Of a stretch of 26,631 bases of DNA, positions 1-8,186 are shown one piece after another; position 1 is the first letter of the stretch; each line of letters starts with the position of its first letter. The notes beneath the pieces were generated by a model, which had not been told where the DNA came from, did no database searches, and worked only from the letters and a program-made list of their open reading frames with translations. Source of the stretch: JAFGCY01 sp964609245 (lineage in GTDB: Bacteria > 4484-113 > JAFGCY01); contig CAZSSB010000042.1 of NCBI GenBank assembly GCA_964609245.1, positions 1 to 26,631 of the forward strand, written 5' to 3'. A program made the translations under genes and the position numbers.

Positions 1-125
1 GCGGGCGTCCCTGCCCGCGATTCGCCGGGACCACCGGCATCCGGAGCGCGGACGTCCCGTCCGCCTGCCCGGTAGCCGCGCATCTTATGCGCGGCCTCAG
101 CCGAATGCGCGGATAGGATCCGCGC
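1..125. repeat. Array of five consecutive perfect hairpins
   Basis: Five perfect inverted repeats follow each other: 1-18 (6-bp stem, 6-nt loop), 24-38 (5-bp stem), 48-64 (6-bp stem), 75-95 (9-bp stem, 3-nt loop) and 107-125 (8-bp stem, 3-nt loop). The stem sequences differ, but pairing is complete in each. Loops 1 and 3 are alike (GTCCCT and GTCCC). No convincing coding frame is seen. It resembles a REP/BIME-like intergenic palindrome cluster and may continue left of the window. It could also serve as a terminator region for an upstream gene, but no T-run follows any hairpin. Confidence 0.6.
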
Positions 126-195
126 CTACTGAATCCTGATTCCAGATCCCTCTGCGGTCTCTGTGGTCGGTATCCCCGGTGTTCTCCCCGTCAGT

Positions 196-201
196 TAGAA
201 T
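196..201 (+). promoter_or_regulatory. -10 box of the PKD lipoprotein gene
   Basis: TAGAAT lies 27 nt before the ATG at 229, predicting a leader of about 21 nt. A strong Shine-Dalgarno GGAGGT at 217-222 fixes the start. No clear -35 box is visible. Confidence 0.5.
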
Positions 202-228
202 CAGAGCAGATCGCCCGGAGGTAGGGAA

Positions 229-1871
229 ATGAAGTCGATCCGACTGTGCTTCGTCGCCGCGTCGCTGTCAATCTGCGTGCTGCTGGCCGGCTGCGGCGGC
301 GGCAACCAGCAAGCCGCGAGCGCTCCTGAAGCCAGCATTGCGCCGGACATGGCTCAGCTGGAGGCGCTGCTGGCCGCCGAATTGCAGCGCCTGGGCAAGG
401 ACCCGGACAAGACGCCGTCGGCCGCACCCAGCGGCGCCACCAGCTTCGCCTTCAATCCCACCGCCTACGTGATCGACCCCGATGGCACGGGGCCCAATCC
501 TCCCACCGGGGTGGAGTTGACGTGGACGGAGCGCGTGATCGGCGACTACAACCAGGACGGGCTGGTGGGCGTCAGCGACCTGACGCCGCTGGGCCAGCGC
601 TACGAGGAGAGCGTCAGTTATGAGAACCCGGACTACCGCTTCGGCATCGCCTACTGGCCCGTCGGCCACCCGCTGGACGACGGCGGGGCGGGAGCGGGCA
701 ATCCGCCGCTGGCGGGCAGCGGGGCCGACAACTGGCGGCTGGCGCGCATCGACGGCAACTCCGACGGCCTGATCGGCGTCAGCGACATCACCGCGATCGG
801 CCAGCACTGGGCGGAGCGCCTCGACGGCTACCGCGTCTACCGCCTGCGGCCCGGCGAGACCGAGTTTAGCTGGCTGCCCAATCCGGACAATCCGGCGCTC
901 GCATACACCGTGCCGCGGTCGGCGGGCTTCCCGCCGGGGAGCAGCTCCGCCGATCCGGGTCGCCCGGTGCAGTACGGCTTCCTCGACGATCAGCTGGGCG
1001 CAGCGACGGGCTGGTACGAATACTACGTGGTGGCCTACGACGCGGTCGACAACGCGGAAGGGGCGCAGAGCATGCCCGTGGGTGCCAGCCTGGATGACGG
1101 CGGCGGGGGCTCGATGCCGCCGCTGGCGATCCTGACGAGCGACGTCGAGCTGGGCGAGGTGCCCCAGGTAGTCAACTACGACGCCGCCGCCAGCTGGGAC
1201 CCGGACGGCGAAATCGTCAAATGCGAGTGGGACATGGACGGCGACCAGACCACCTGGGAGTACGACTCGACACCCGACACGACGCTGCAGATCACCTACA
1301 ACAGCGCCGGGACCAAGCACCAGTGGGTGCGCGTGACGGATAACGACGGTCACACCGCCACCGCACTGGCCAAGGTGTCGGTCAGCGATCCCGGCGGCAA
1401 CCTGCCGCCCATCGCCCAGGTAGAGGGCAATCCACCGGAGGGCGAGGTACCGCTGGACGTCACCTGGGACGCCGGCATGAGCTTCGACCACGACGGCACG
1501 ATCACGAAATACGAGTGGGACATGGATCAGGACCCGACGACCTGGGAGTACGACTCGGGCACCACGCCGACACTCGACATAACCTACAACACCGGCGGCG
1601 AGCATCGGCAGTACGTGCGCGTCACCGACGACGGCGGGCTGACGGACACGGCGTTTGGGATCGTGTACACCTTCGGCGGCAACCAGGCGCCCACGGCGGT
1701 GATCACGCCGGACAAGACGGAGGGCGACGCCCCGCTGCTGGTGACCTTCGATGCCAGCGGCAGCAGCGATCCCGACGGGACAATCCAGCAGTATGAGTGG
1801 GACTTCGACGGCGACGGCACGATCGACAGCACCACCGGCATGCCGACGATCTTTACGACGTACACCACGCC
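229..1871 (+). CDS. Dockerin/PKD-repeat lipoprotein, N-terminal part (cut by assembly gap)
   Basis: Predicted exported lipoprotein. The signal peptide ends in lipobox LLAGC with Cys22. Two dockerin-type calcium loops follow, near residues 106-117 and 175-186; both have the D-x-N-x-D-G pattern and a final Asp and then the text GVSD. Three PKD-type domains (about 295-385, 395-480 and 486 onward) each carry a WDMDxD or WDFDGDG core. The start is fixed by GGAGGT six bases upstream. The frame ends at a run of 100 N and the sequence beyond continues in another frame, which is expected for a gap of arbitrary length. PKD domains usually serve surface adhesion or protein-protein contact. Dockerin loops may bind calcium or a cohesin partner, but none is seen here. 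The precise function is unknown. Confidence 0.8.
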
Positions 1872-1971
1872 NNNNNNNNNNNNNNNNNNNNNNNNNNNNN
1901 NNNNNNNNNNNNNNNNNNNNNNNNNNNNNNNNNNNNNNNNNNNNNNNNNNNNNNNNNNNNNNNNNNNNNNN
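1872..1971. other. Assembly gap of 100 N
   Basis: Exactly 100 consecutive N, the usual placeholder for unknown length. It falls inside the PKD lipoprotein, probably because repeated PKD or propeller units are hard to assemble. The true gap length and the continuity of the gene cannot be judged. Confidence 0.97.
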
Positions 1972-2600
1972 TGGACCAGGACGGCACCAGCTGGTCGGCC
2001 CCATACGCAGTGCACAGCGGCGTCAACCTGGGCCTGTATTCCACACTGCTGGAGTTCACAACCACGACCACCTTCCCGCTGATCACGCACATGGACGCAG
2101 CCAACAACCAGCTGGTATTCGAGCACGCCACCGATGCCAGCGGCGCTGCCTGGAACACTCCGCAGGCTCTCTGCAGTGCCGGCGACTGCGTGTACTCCGC
2201 CTCGATGGCTATCGTGAGCGGCCTGCCCGCGGCGATCTACTTCGGCCTGGACCAGCATGGAGTACCGGGGCTCAACTACCAGCGGGCCACCGACACCTCA
2301 TTCAACTGGGGCACGATCCAGCAGCTGGCGACCGGTGGCGGCAACGGCCTGCGGCCGTGCATTGCGGAGATCGGTGGCCATCCCGCCGTGGCGTACAAGA
2401 ACCGCGTGACTCCCACGCAGGATGACCTGATGTACGTTGCGGCGACCGACGCCAGTGGCGGCAGCTGGGGCACAATCGAGACCGTCGATTCGACCAACAG
2501 CCCCGGACACTACCTGAGCCTGATTGAGGTCGGCGGCCGGCCCGCCATCGCCTATCAGGCCGAAAGCAACGGCGAGCTGTGGTACGCCTACCGCTACTAG
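1972..2600 (+). CDS. Beta-repeat C-terminal part of the gapped surface lipoprotein
   Basis: The open frame to TAG at 2598-2600 encodes about 209 residues of a repeat of roughly 45-50 residues. Each unit has an 'ATDASGxxWGT' or 'ATDxSxxW' strand followed by 'GxPAIAY' or 'GHPAVAY'. Such units are typical of propeller-like repeats in large secreted bacterial proteins. It probably belongs to the gene starting at 229, since it is in the same direction with no new start or signal peptide, but two genes joined across the gap cannot be excluded. Its stop TAG lies in a CTAG that is also the stop of the opposing glycosylase gene. Confidence 0.65.
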
Positions 2601-3202
2601 CTCCGGCGGCTGCGCCTCAGCACGCCGGTCCGCGCCTTACTCAGCGCCGGGTGATCGCGCCAGCAGAAGCGCCAGCGGCGCTGGTCCTCGAAGCTGAAGC
2701 CGATCCGCGTCGTGCGCACGACGGGTGGCTGCCGCCAGTTGGCCGGGCGGTAGAGCCAGACGTCGCCGCGGCGGCTGAGCAGACTCCGGCCGTTGTGCTC
2801 GCGGGTCAGCTCAAGGCCGTTGCAGAGCAGTCCGGGACCGCTGAGTCGGAGCGGCTCGATGCCCCGCAGTGAGCCGTCGTGGGGCGGCAGCGGCATGGCG
2901 GCGCGCAGCAGCACGGCGGCGGCGGTGCCCCGCGGCTCGCAGACCACGTTGGCGCAGTGCCACATCCCGTAGGTGAAGTAGACGTACAGCCGGCCCGGCG
3001 GGCCGAACATCACCTCGTTGCGCGCGGTGCGGCCGCGATAGGCGTGGCAGCCCGGCTCGCGCTGGTGGTAGGCCTCGGTCTCGACGATCAGCGCGCGGGC
3101 GATCCGGCCTTCCCCCATCCGCCGCGCCAGCACGCAGCCGAGCAGCCCGGGCGCCGCCCGCACCACGTCACCCGCCAGCAGCTCGCTCAGTCGCCTCGCC
3201 AT
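2597..3202 (-). CDS. mpg: 3-methyladenine DNA glycosylase (AAG/MPG family)
   Basis: 201 residues, the normal length for bacterial alkyladenine DNA glycosylases, which remove alkylated purines from DNA in base excision repair. Family signatures are clear: 'IVETEAY' with the catalytic Glu (residues 39-45), the 'MFGPPGRLYVYFTYGMWHC' block, and 'GPGLLCNGLEL' in the second half. The ATG at 3202 has a GGGAG five to six bases upstream. The gene is divergent from the lipoprotein at 3263, with 60 bp between them, and converges on the PKD lipoprotein; their TAG stops overlap in CTAG at 2597-2600. Confidence 0.93.
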   Translation of the reverse strand: MARRLSELLAGDVVRAAPGLLGCVLARRMGEGRIARALIVETEAYHQREPGCHAYRGRTARNEVMFGPPGRLYVYFTYGMWHCANVVCEPRGTAAAVLLRAAMPLPPHDGSLRGIEPLRLSGPGLLCNGLELTREHNGRSLLSRRGDVWLYRPANWRQPPVVRTTRIGFSFEDQRRWRFCWRDHPALSKARTGVLRRSRRS

Positions 3203-3250
3203 TGCCGCTCCCGCGCCGCCGGGCCCATTCCGCTACCTGGCGGCGGTCGG

Positions 3251-3260
3251 TAGAATCTTA
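3251..3260. promoter_or_regulatory. Symmetric, possibly bidirectional -10 element
   Basis: The plus strand reads TAGAAT (3251-3256), ending exactly 6 nt before the ATG at 3263, so the first transcribed base would be the A of the start codon. The minus strand reads TAAGAT (3260-3255), which could start mpg with a leader of about 46 nt. No -35 box is obvious for either direction. Confidence 0.45.
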
Positions 3261-3262
3261 GT

Positions 3263-4495
3263 ATGCCGAACCTGCAGGACGTCACACGTGTACTGGCATA
3301 CGGTGCGGCGGCAGCGCTGATGCTGCTGGCCGCCTGCCCCCAGGCCGAGCAGCCCAACGGGCATACCGCGCGGCAAAGCGAGGGCCGGCTGGCGGCGGGC
3401 GCTGTCGTCGCCGAGGCTTCGCTGTTCAGCGGCACCGACTACGAGGCCCAGCCGCCGCAGGCGCTGGACATCAACCGTGACGGCTCGCTGGTCTTCATCA
3501 AGTACTACGAGCCGGGCGGGGCCGACACGCGGGTCTACGCCCACGAACTCGCGGAGGCCGGACTGGGGGAACGGACGCGGCTGGAGGAGTCCGGTGAGAT
3601 GCTGCGCGCCTTCGTGCGCGCCCACCCTGCAGCGCTGGAGTGCCTGCTGATCGGCAATCAGCAGCTGCCCGACGGTCCGGTGATCGACACCATCTGGCGC
3701 ACCGGGGCCACCGGACGCGCCCCCCTGCGCTACAACGACGCCGCCGGCCTGCCCGCGGAGCTGGCGCCCGACGCACGCTACGGGCTGGAGCCCGTCTACT
3801 CGTGGGACGGCGAGCGCGTGATCGTGCCCTTCAACAGCAGCGGGCTGTGTATCATGGAGACCACCCACCAGGGCGTCACCGCCCACGGACCGGCGCGGTT
3901 CATCGCCTATCCGGAGCTGCCGGGCCAGCCCACGGGCCAGGCCTGCGGCGCCCTGCCTCCCACCGCGGACGGGCAGCTGATCTACGTCTCGCGCTGGCAC
4001 ATCGGCTCGGACGCGGAGTGGTGCCACACGCGGCTGCTCAATCTCGACACCGCGCAGTGGTCCGAGCCGATCCGGCTGGAGAGCCAGCAGGCGCCCTGGG
4101 TCATCTACCAGGTCGCCGGCGACGACGCCTGGCAACAGCCCTGGCTGGTGCGGGGCGGGCGGCCACCGAACAAGAACACGGAGACCACCCGCATGCCGCG
4201 GCTGGCGCGCGTCGATCCGCTCAGCGGCGCCAGCGAGCTGCTGCTGTTCTACGGCCGGCCCTGGTGGCCGGTCGTGCTCGAGCCGCACGGCGGCTGCGTG
4301 GTGTACGCCGACCAGCAGCGCCGGGCGATCGTGCGGCTCAACCCCGCGGCCGGCACGCTGGACTACGACCCGCGCTTCTATCACGACGAGGTTCGGTTGT
4401 TCGTCGGCGAAGGCGGATCGCCCGTCTACGCCTGGCGGGAAGGCACGTTGCTGCGCGCGGAATTCAGCGTGCAGGAGACGATCGACGAGGAGTAG
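3263..4495 (+). CDS. Predicted lipoprotein of unknown function
   Basis: 410 residues. The N-terminus has a signal peptide with lipobox LLAAC (Cys at about residue 30), so the protein is probably anchored to a membrane. The body is rich in W, Y, G and P with many short beta-strand-like segments, reminiscent of a beta-propeller, but I recognise no family. There is no Shine-Dalgarno sequence; TAGAAT sits 6 nt before the ATG, which suggests a leaderless mRNA. The MgtC-family gene begins 3 bp after its stop, so the two are probably co-transcribed. A function in envelope or metal-related biology would be speculation based on that neighbour only. Confidence 0.75.
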   Translation: MPNLQDVTRVLAYGAAAALMLLAACPQAEQPNGHTARQSEGRLAAGAVVAEASLFSGTDYEAQPPQALDINRDGSLVFIKYYEPGGADTRVYAHELAEAGLGERTRLEESGEMLRAFVRAHPAALECLLIGNQQLPDGPVIDTIWRTGATGRAPLRYNDAAGLPAELAPDARYGLEPVYSWDGERVIVPFNSSGLCIMETTHQGVTAHGPARFIAYPELPGQPTGQACGALPPTADGQLIYVSRWHIGSDAEWCHTRLLNLDTAQWSEPIRLESQQAPWVIYQVAGDDAWQQPWLVRGGRPPNKNTETTRMPRLARVDPLSGASELLLFYGRPWWPVVLEPHGGCVVYADQQRRAIVRLNPAAGTLDYDPRFYHDEVRLFVGEGGSPVYAWREGTLLRAEFSVQETIDEE

Positions 4496-4498
4496 CCG

Positions 4499-4996
4499 AT
4501 GGAGATGCTGGCCTACACGTGGGTCGACTTCGCCCAGATGCTGCTGGCGGTGGTCGCCGGCTTCGTGATCGGCTTCCAGCGCGAGGTCCGGCACAAGCCG
4601 GCCGGCGTCACCACCATCACGATCGTGACGCTGACCAGCACGCTGGTGATGCAGCTGTCCTACAAGCTGCCGGGGCTGGGCGCTGCGGGCGCGGTCGACC
4701 CGACGCGGATGGCCGCAGCCGTCATCACGGGCATCGGCTTCCTGGGCGCGGGGGTGATTCTGCGCACCGGAATGCACGTTCAGGGCATCACCACGGCCGC
4801 CTCGATCTGGTTCATGGCCGCCGCCGGCCTGGCGATCGGCGCCGGCTACTACGCGCCGGCAATGGTCGCGGTCGTCCTGGTCTGGCTGGGCTTCGCCATC
4901 GATCCCTGGGTGGCGCGCCTGGTGGCCCGCCGGCGCCGGAAGTTGGGAGTCAGCCCCGCGGATGCATCCGCCGAGCCGCCTTCGGGTGAGCTATAA
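4499..4996 (+). CDS. MgtC/SapB family membrane protein
   Basis: 165 residues with about four hydrophobic segments. It carries the MgtC N-domain hallmarks: 'GFVIGFQREVRHKPAG' near the start and 'GIGFLGAGVILRTG' followed by 'GITTAASIWFMAAAGLAIG'. MgtC proteins inhibit F-type ATP synthase and help survival at low magnesium in some pathogens; many environmental homologues have no known role. The protein lacks the soluble C-terminal domain of Salmonella MgtC and ends in a short charged tail. GAGGAG in the end of the upstream gene supplies the ribosome binding site. The stop codon TAA (4994-4996) is embedded in a TATAAT that probably drives the next transcript. Confidence 0.88.
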   Translation: MEMLAYTWVDFAQMLLAVVAGFVIGFQREVRHKPAGVTTITIVTLTSTLVMQLSYKLPGLGAAGAVDPTRMAAAVITGIGFLGAGVILRTGMHVQGITTAASIWFMAAAGLAIGAGYYAPAMVAVVLVWLGFAIDPWVARLVARRRRKLGVSPADASAEPPSGEL

Positions 4997-4997
4997 T
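4992..4997 (+). promoter_or_regulatory. -10 box overlapping the mgtC-family stop codon
   Basis: A perfect TATAAT contains the TAA stop of the upstream gene. It ends 6 nt before a GTG at 5004, the same geometry as the other putative leaderless starts in this window. It probably transcribes the histidine kinase gene. Confidence 0.55.
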
Positions 4998-5003
4998 CGC
5001 GGG

Positions 5004-5087
5004 GTGGGGCAGTGCCGGCGGCGCCCGGCGGCGCGGTGCCCGCGGTGGGGGAAGCGGCGGAGAGCGGGGTTGAGTTGTTATGGTTGA
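5004..5087 (+). CDS. Possible leaderless leader ORF ahead of the histidine kinase
   Basis: GTG at 5004 starts exactly 7 nt after the end of TATAAT and opens 27 codons ending in TGA at 5085-5087. The stop lies just past the kinase ATG (5080), so ribosomes finishing it would be placed to restart at the kinase, which has no good Shine-Dalgarno sequence. The peptide is Arg-rich with four Cys. This could be chance in GC-rich leader DNA; only the position and the promoter geometry argue for it. Confidence 0.3.
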   Translation: MGQCRRRPAARCPRWGKRRRAGLSCYG

Positions 5088-7281
5088 TCAGCACCGATCC
5101 TCGGAGCCGGATGCCGCGCCGGAACGCCCCACCGGCGAGGACGACGCGCGCCAGCCGCCCGACGCCGCGAAGCCGACGGCGGCTACACAGCTGCGCTATC
5201 TCGAGTGCCTGTCCGGCATCACCTCCCAGCTGCTGGCGGCGGTCGAGCCCTGGCCGCTGCTGCCCGGCATCGTCGCCTGGCTCCAGCAGTCCGCCGGCGT
5301 CGATCGCTGCTACTTCTTCGAGTGCCGCCGCAGCGAGCACGGGGCCTGGCTGGCCAGCCAGCGCTTCGAGTCCGTCCGCGCCGGCATCCAGCGGCATCGG
5401 GCGGGCCTGCTGTTCGCCGACTCGGACCTCGCCGCCATCGGCCTCGACCGCTGGGCGGACGTGCTGTCCAGCGGCAACGAGATCCTGGGCCATATGCGCG
5501 ACCTGCCGGCCGCCGAGCGCGCCGCGCTGGTCAGCGAAGGCGTCAGTCAGATCCTGCTGATGCCGGTGATCGTCGACGACGTCTGGGTCGGCTGCGTCGG
5601 CTTCGACCTCTGCGAGGTGGCGGCGCAGCTGGGCCACCAGGAGGCCGCGCTGCTCAGGGCGGCGGCCAACACCATCGGCGCGGCGCTGGAGCGCGTCAGC
5701 AGCGAGCGCGCCACGCAGAAGACCCACTCGCTGCTGGCCAGCATCATCCGCGCCGCCCAGGACTACGCCATCATCGCCGTCGATCTGAAGTTCCGCGTGC
5801 TGCACTACAGCGCGGTGGCGGAGGAGATCTTCGGCTACTCCGAGCAGGAGGTCATTGGCAAGACGCTGCAGGAGCTGGATCTGCTGGAGACCAGCGACGA
5901 GGACATCGCCGGCAGCTTCGTGGCGGCGGTGATCGACGAGGGCGTCTACCGCACGGAGAGCGAGGTGCGCGATCCCCACGGCGATTACCGGACGCTGGAG
6001 ATCGCGGTCAACCCGATGCAGGACGAGCGCGGCTCGCCGACCGGCTATCTGCTGATCGCCCGCGACGTCACCGAGCTGCGCAAGGAACAGCGCCGCTCGC
6101 TGCAGAGCCAGCGGATGGAATCCGTCGGCCTGCTGGCGGGCGGGATCGCCCACGACTTCAACAACATCCTGATGGGCATCCTCGGCTACGCCAGTCTGGC
6201 CAAGGACCAGATCGGCCCGGACCATCCGGTGATCCGGATGCTGAGCATCATCGAGCAGTCCGGGGAACGCGCCGCCGGGCTGACCAACGAGCTGCTGGCC
6301 TACGCCCGCGGCGGCAAGTACCAGAGTCTGGCGCTCAGGATCGACGAGCAGGTCTCTGAGCTGCTCAACATCCTGGCCACCAACCTGCCCAAGAACGTCC
6401 GCATCGAGCGCGATTTCGCCCCCGAGCTGCCGTTCATCCTCGCCGATCCGGTCCAGATCCAGCAGGTGATCATGAACATCTGCCTCAACGCCGGCGAGGC
6501 GATCAAGGACAAGCAGGCCCAGGAAGGCGGCGAGGAGCCCGAGGGGCTGATCCTGATCAGCACGGCGGCGGTCGGTCTCGACGGCGCGGCGCTGGTTCGC
6601 CACGACGTCGCCGATGAGGTGACGCCCGGCAAGTTCGTGCTGCTCAGCATCAAGGACAACGGCTGCGGGATGGACGAGGAGACGCTGGCCCGCATCTTCG
6701 AGCCGTTCTTCACCACCAAGTTCACCGGACGCGGGCTGGGGCTGTCCGCCGTCGACGGCATCATCCGCAATCACGGCGGGTTCATGGTGGTGGACTCGAC
6801 GCCGGGCGAGGGCTCGCAGTTCAGCATCTACCTGCCGGCCTGCACGATGATGGACATCGACACCGCCGAGGAGCCGATGGCGGCGCTGGAGGGCGCCGAG
6901 ACGATCCTGTTCATCGACGACGAGGAGATCGTCCGGCAGCTGGCGCTGCTGACCATGACCAACCTCGGCTATCAGGTGCTGCTGGCGTCGTCGGGCCGCG
7001 AGGGCGTGGACGTCTTTGGCGAGCACCGCGACGAGATCTCACTGATCGTGCTCGACCTGACGATGCCCGGCATGAGCGGGGAGTCGACGATTCAGGCGTT
7101 GCGCAAGGTCGATTCGCGGATGCCGATCCTGCTGACCAGCGGCTACGACGAGACGACCGCGCGCGACAGTGCCGGCGAGGAGAACGGGACGGGCTTTTTG
7201 CAGAAGCCCTACACGCCGGAGGCGCTGTCACGGGCGGTGCGCTCGATGCTGGACACCTTCCGGACGGCCCGGCCCGACTAG
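5080..7281 (+). CDS. Cytoplasmic hybrid histidine kinase (GAF-PAS-HisKA-HATPase-receiver)
   Basis: 733 residues with no membrane segment. Order: a GAF-like sensor (about 45-210), a PAS domain (about 220-335, 'DYAIIAVDLKFRVLHYS'), a dimerisation/phosphoacceptor helix with 'GGIAHDFNN' and His358, an ATPase domain with N-box 'NICLNAGEAI', 'DNGCGMDEET' and 'GRGLGLSAV', and a C-terminal receiver with phosphoacceptor Asp659 in 'LDLTMPGMSG'. It is probably an intracellular redox, ligand or light sensor with an internal phosphorelay; the output regulator is not in this window. An in-frame TGA at 5071 forces a start at or after the ATG at 5080. Its TAG stop overlaps the TAG of iorB in CTAG (7278-7281). 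Confidence 0.9.
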   Translation: MVDQHRSSEPDAAPERPTGEDDARQPPDAAKPTAATQLRYLECLSGITSQLLAAVEPWPLLPGIVAWLQQSAGVDRCYFFECRRSEHGAWLASQRFESVRAGIQRHRAGLLFADSDLAAIGLDRWADVLSSGNEILGHMRDLPAAERAALVSEGVSQILLMPVIVDDVWVGCVGFDLCEVAAQLGHQEAALLRAAANTIGAALERVSSERATQKTHSLLASIIRAAQDYAIIAVDLKFRVLHYSAVAEEIFGYSEQEVIGKTLQELDLLETSDEDIAGSFVAAVIDEGVYRTESEVRDPHGDYRTLEIAVNPMQDERGSPTGYLLIARDVTELRKEQRRSLQSQRMESVGLLAGGIAHDFNNILMGILGYASLAKDQIGPDHPVIRMLSIIEQSGERAAGLTNELLAYARGGKYQSLALRIDEQVSELLNILATNLPKNVRIERDFAPELPFILADPVQIQQVIMNICLNAGEAIKDKQAQEGGEEPEGLILISTAAVGLDGAALVRHDVADEVTPGKFVLLSIKDNGCGMDEETLARIFEPFFTTKFTGRGLGLSAVDGIIRNHGGFMVVDSTPGEGSQFSIYLPACTMMDIDTAEEPMAALEGAETILFIDDEEIVRQLALLTMTNLGYQVLLASSGREGVDVFGEHRDEISLIVLDLTMPGMSGESTIQALRKVDSRMPILLTSGYDETTARDSAGEENGTGFLQKPYTPEALSRAVRSMLDTFRTARPD

Positions 7282-7865
7282 GCCTCGGCCGCCAGCGCCG
7301 CGCGCTCGAACACCGCCAGGTTGGCCTCCAGAGCGCTCGGCTTCAGGATGTCGCGCAGCGCCTGCTCGATGTGAGCGCGGCTGACGCCCTCGATCAGGTC
7401 CAGCGAGGCCAGCCGTCCCAGCACCGCGGTGTTCTGCATCCGCGGATCGGCCAGGTCCTCCAGATAGACGCGCTCCAGGTGGCCGCCCCGCGCCGCCACC
7501 GCCGCGGCCACGTCATCGGCGCTGGGATACTGCGCCTTGCCCATCCGCACGTGGATCGGCTGATACTCCGCGTCGTAGTAGACCACGGTGCCGCCCTCGC
7601 GCAGCATCTCGACGCCGGCGCGCAGGGCCTCCAGCCGCTCCAGCCCCAGCGCCAGGTCGGCCTCGCCGGGGCCGATCCGCGGCGTCAACGCGCGGTCGCC
7701 CAGCCGCAGGTGGCTTCTGACGATCCCGCCGCGCTGGGCCAGGCCGTGGGTATCGACGCCCTTGACGCGGTGGCCGGCCGCCAGGCAAGCCTGGATCATC
7801 ACCTCGGACAGCACGCCGATGCCCTGGCCTCCCACCCCGATCATGAAGATGTTGTAGCTGCGCAT
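7278..7865 (-). CDS. iorB: Indolepyruvate:ferredoxin oxidoreductase, beta subunit
   Basis: 195 residues, standard for IorB. The N-terminus 'FMIGVGGQGIGVLSEV' is the Rossmann-like motif of the gamma-type domain of 2-oxoacid:ferredoxin oxidoreductases, followed by 'HGLAQRGGIVRSHLRLG'. With IorA it converts aryl pyruvates from transaminated Trp, Phe and Tyr to aryl acetyl-CoA while reducing ferredoxin. The gene is last in an operon and starts 3 nt after the ferredoxin-module stop, with a G-rich ribosome binding site overlapping that stop. It converges on the histidine kinase with a shared CTAG. Confidence 0.92.
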   Translation of the reverse strand: MRSYNIFMIGVGGQGIGVLSEVMIQACLAAGHRVKGVDTHGLAQRGGIVRSHLRLGDRALTPRIGPGEADLALGLERLEALRAGVEMLREGGTVVYYDAEYQPIHVRMGKAQYPSADDVAAAVAARGGHLERVYLEDLADPRMQNTAVLGRLASLDLIEGVSRAHIEQALRDILKPSALEANLAVFERAALAAEA

Positions 7866-7868
7866 GCC

Positions 7869-8150
7869 CTACCCCCCCTGTTCGGGTTCACACTTCTCCG
7901 GCTCGAGGACCTTGTCCGGGTTCTTGTACTTGCGCTGGATGTCGGCGGCGGTGTCATCCTTGGCCGGCCGGACGATCGCCTCGACCGGGCAGACCTGGAT
8001 GCAGCTGCCGTTGCCGTTGCAAAGGTCGTCGTGGATGAAGGCCTGGCCGCTGGGCTGGCGCCCGATCGCCGGGCAGCCGAACACCTGGTAGCAGGTGCCG
8101 CACCCCTCGCACTTGTTCTCGTCGATCACAACAGGTCTCATTAGGCTCAT
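7869..8150 (-). CDS. Stand-alone ferredoxin module of the indolepyruvate oxidoreductase
   Basis: 93 residues. The first cluster motif is complete (CEGCGTC then GCP at residues 15-28). The second reads C-N-G-N-G-S-C-I-Q-V-C-P, so the usual second Cys is Asn. In most IorA proteins this ferredoxin region is the C-terminus of the alpha subunit; here it is a separate gene with its own ATG and a good ribosome binding site (GGGAG about eight bases upstream), 36 bp after the iorA stop. A sequencing frameshift is unlikely because iorA ends cleanly and the spacer is not coding-like. A charged tail of about 35 residues follows the second cluster. It should carry electrons from the TPP site to external ferredoxin. 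Confidence 0.85.
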   Translation of the reverse strand: MSLMRPVVIDENKCEGCGTCYQVFGCPAIGRQPSGQAFIHDDLCNGNGSCIQVCPVEAIVRPAKDDTAADIQRKYKNPDKVLEPEKCEPEQGG

Positions 8151-8186
8151 CGCTGTCTCTCCCGAAACTGACTCTACTGTCCCCTC

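Noticed and set aside
129..140. Twelve-base match in inverted orientation between 129-140 and 26504-26515
   Set aside because: By a rough estimate several such matches are expected by chance in 26 kb, and one copy is the coding end of a gene.
1797..2600. Frameshift in the PKD lipoprotein
   Set aside because: The frame change coincides with exactly 100 N, an arbitrary gap length, so it carries no information about a real frameshift.
268..4777. Long minus-strand frames opposite both lipoprotein genes
   Set aside because: One runs through the assembly gap and the other covers two plus-strand genes with signal peptide and membrane motifs. Neither shows a family motif.
4849..7026. Long minus-strand open frame (725 codons) opposite the histidine kinase
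   Set aside because: It mirrors a gene with full domain content on the other strand; GC-rich DNA gives long antisense frames. Its composition is low-complexity His/Ala/Gly/Arg/Asp.
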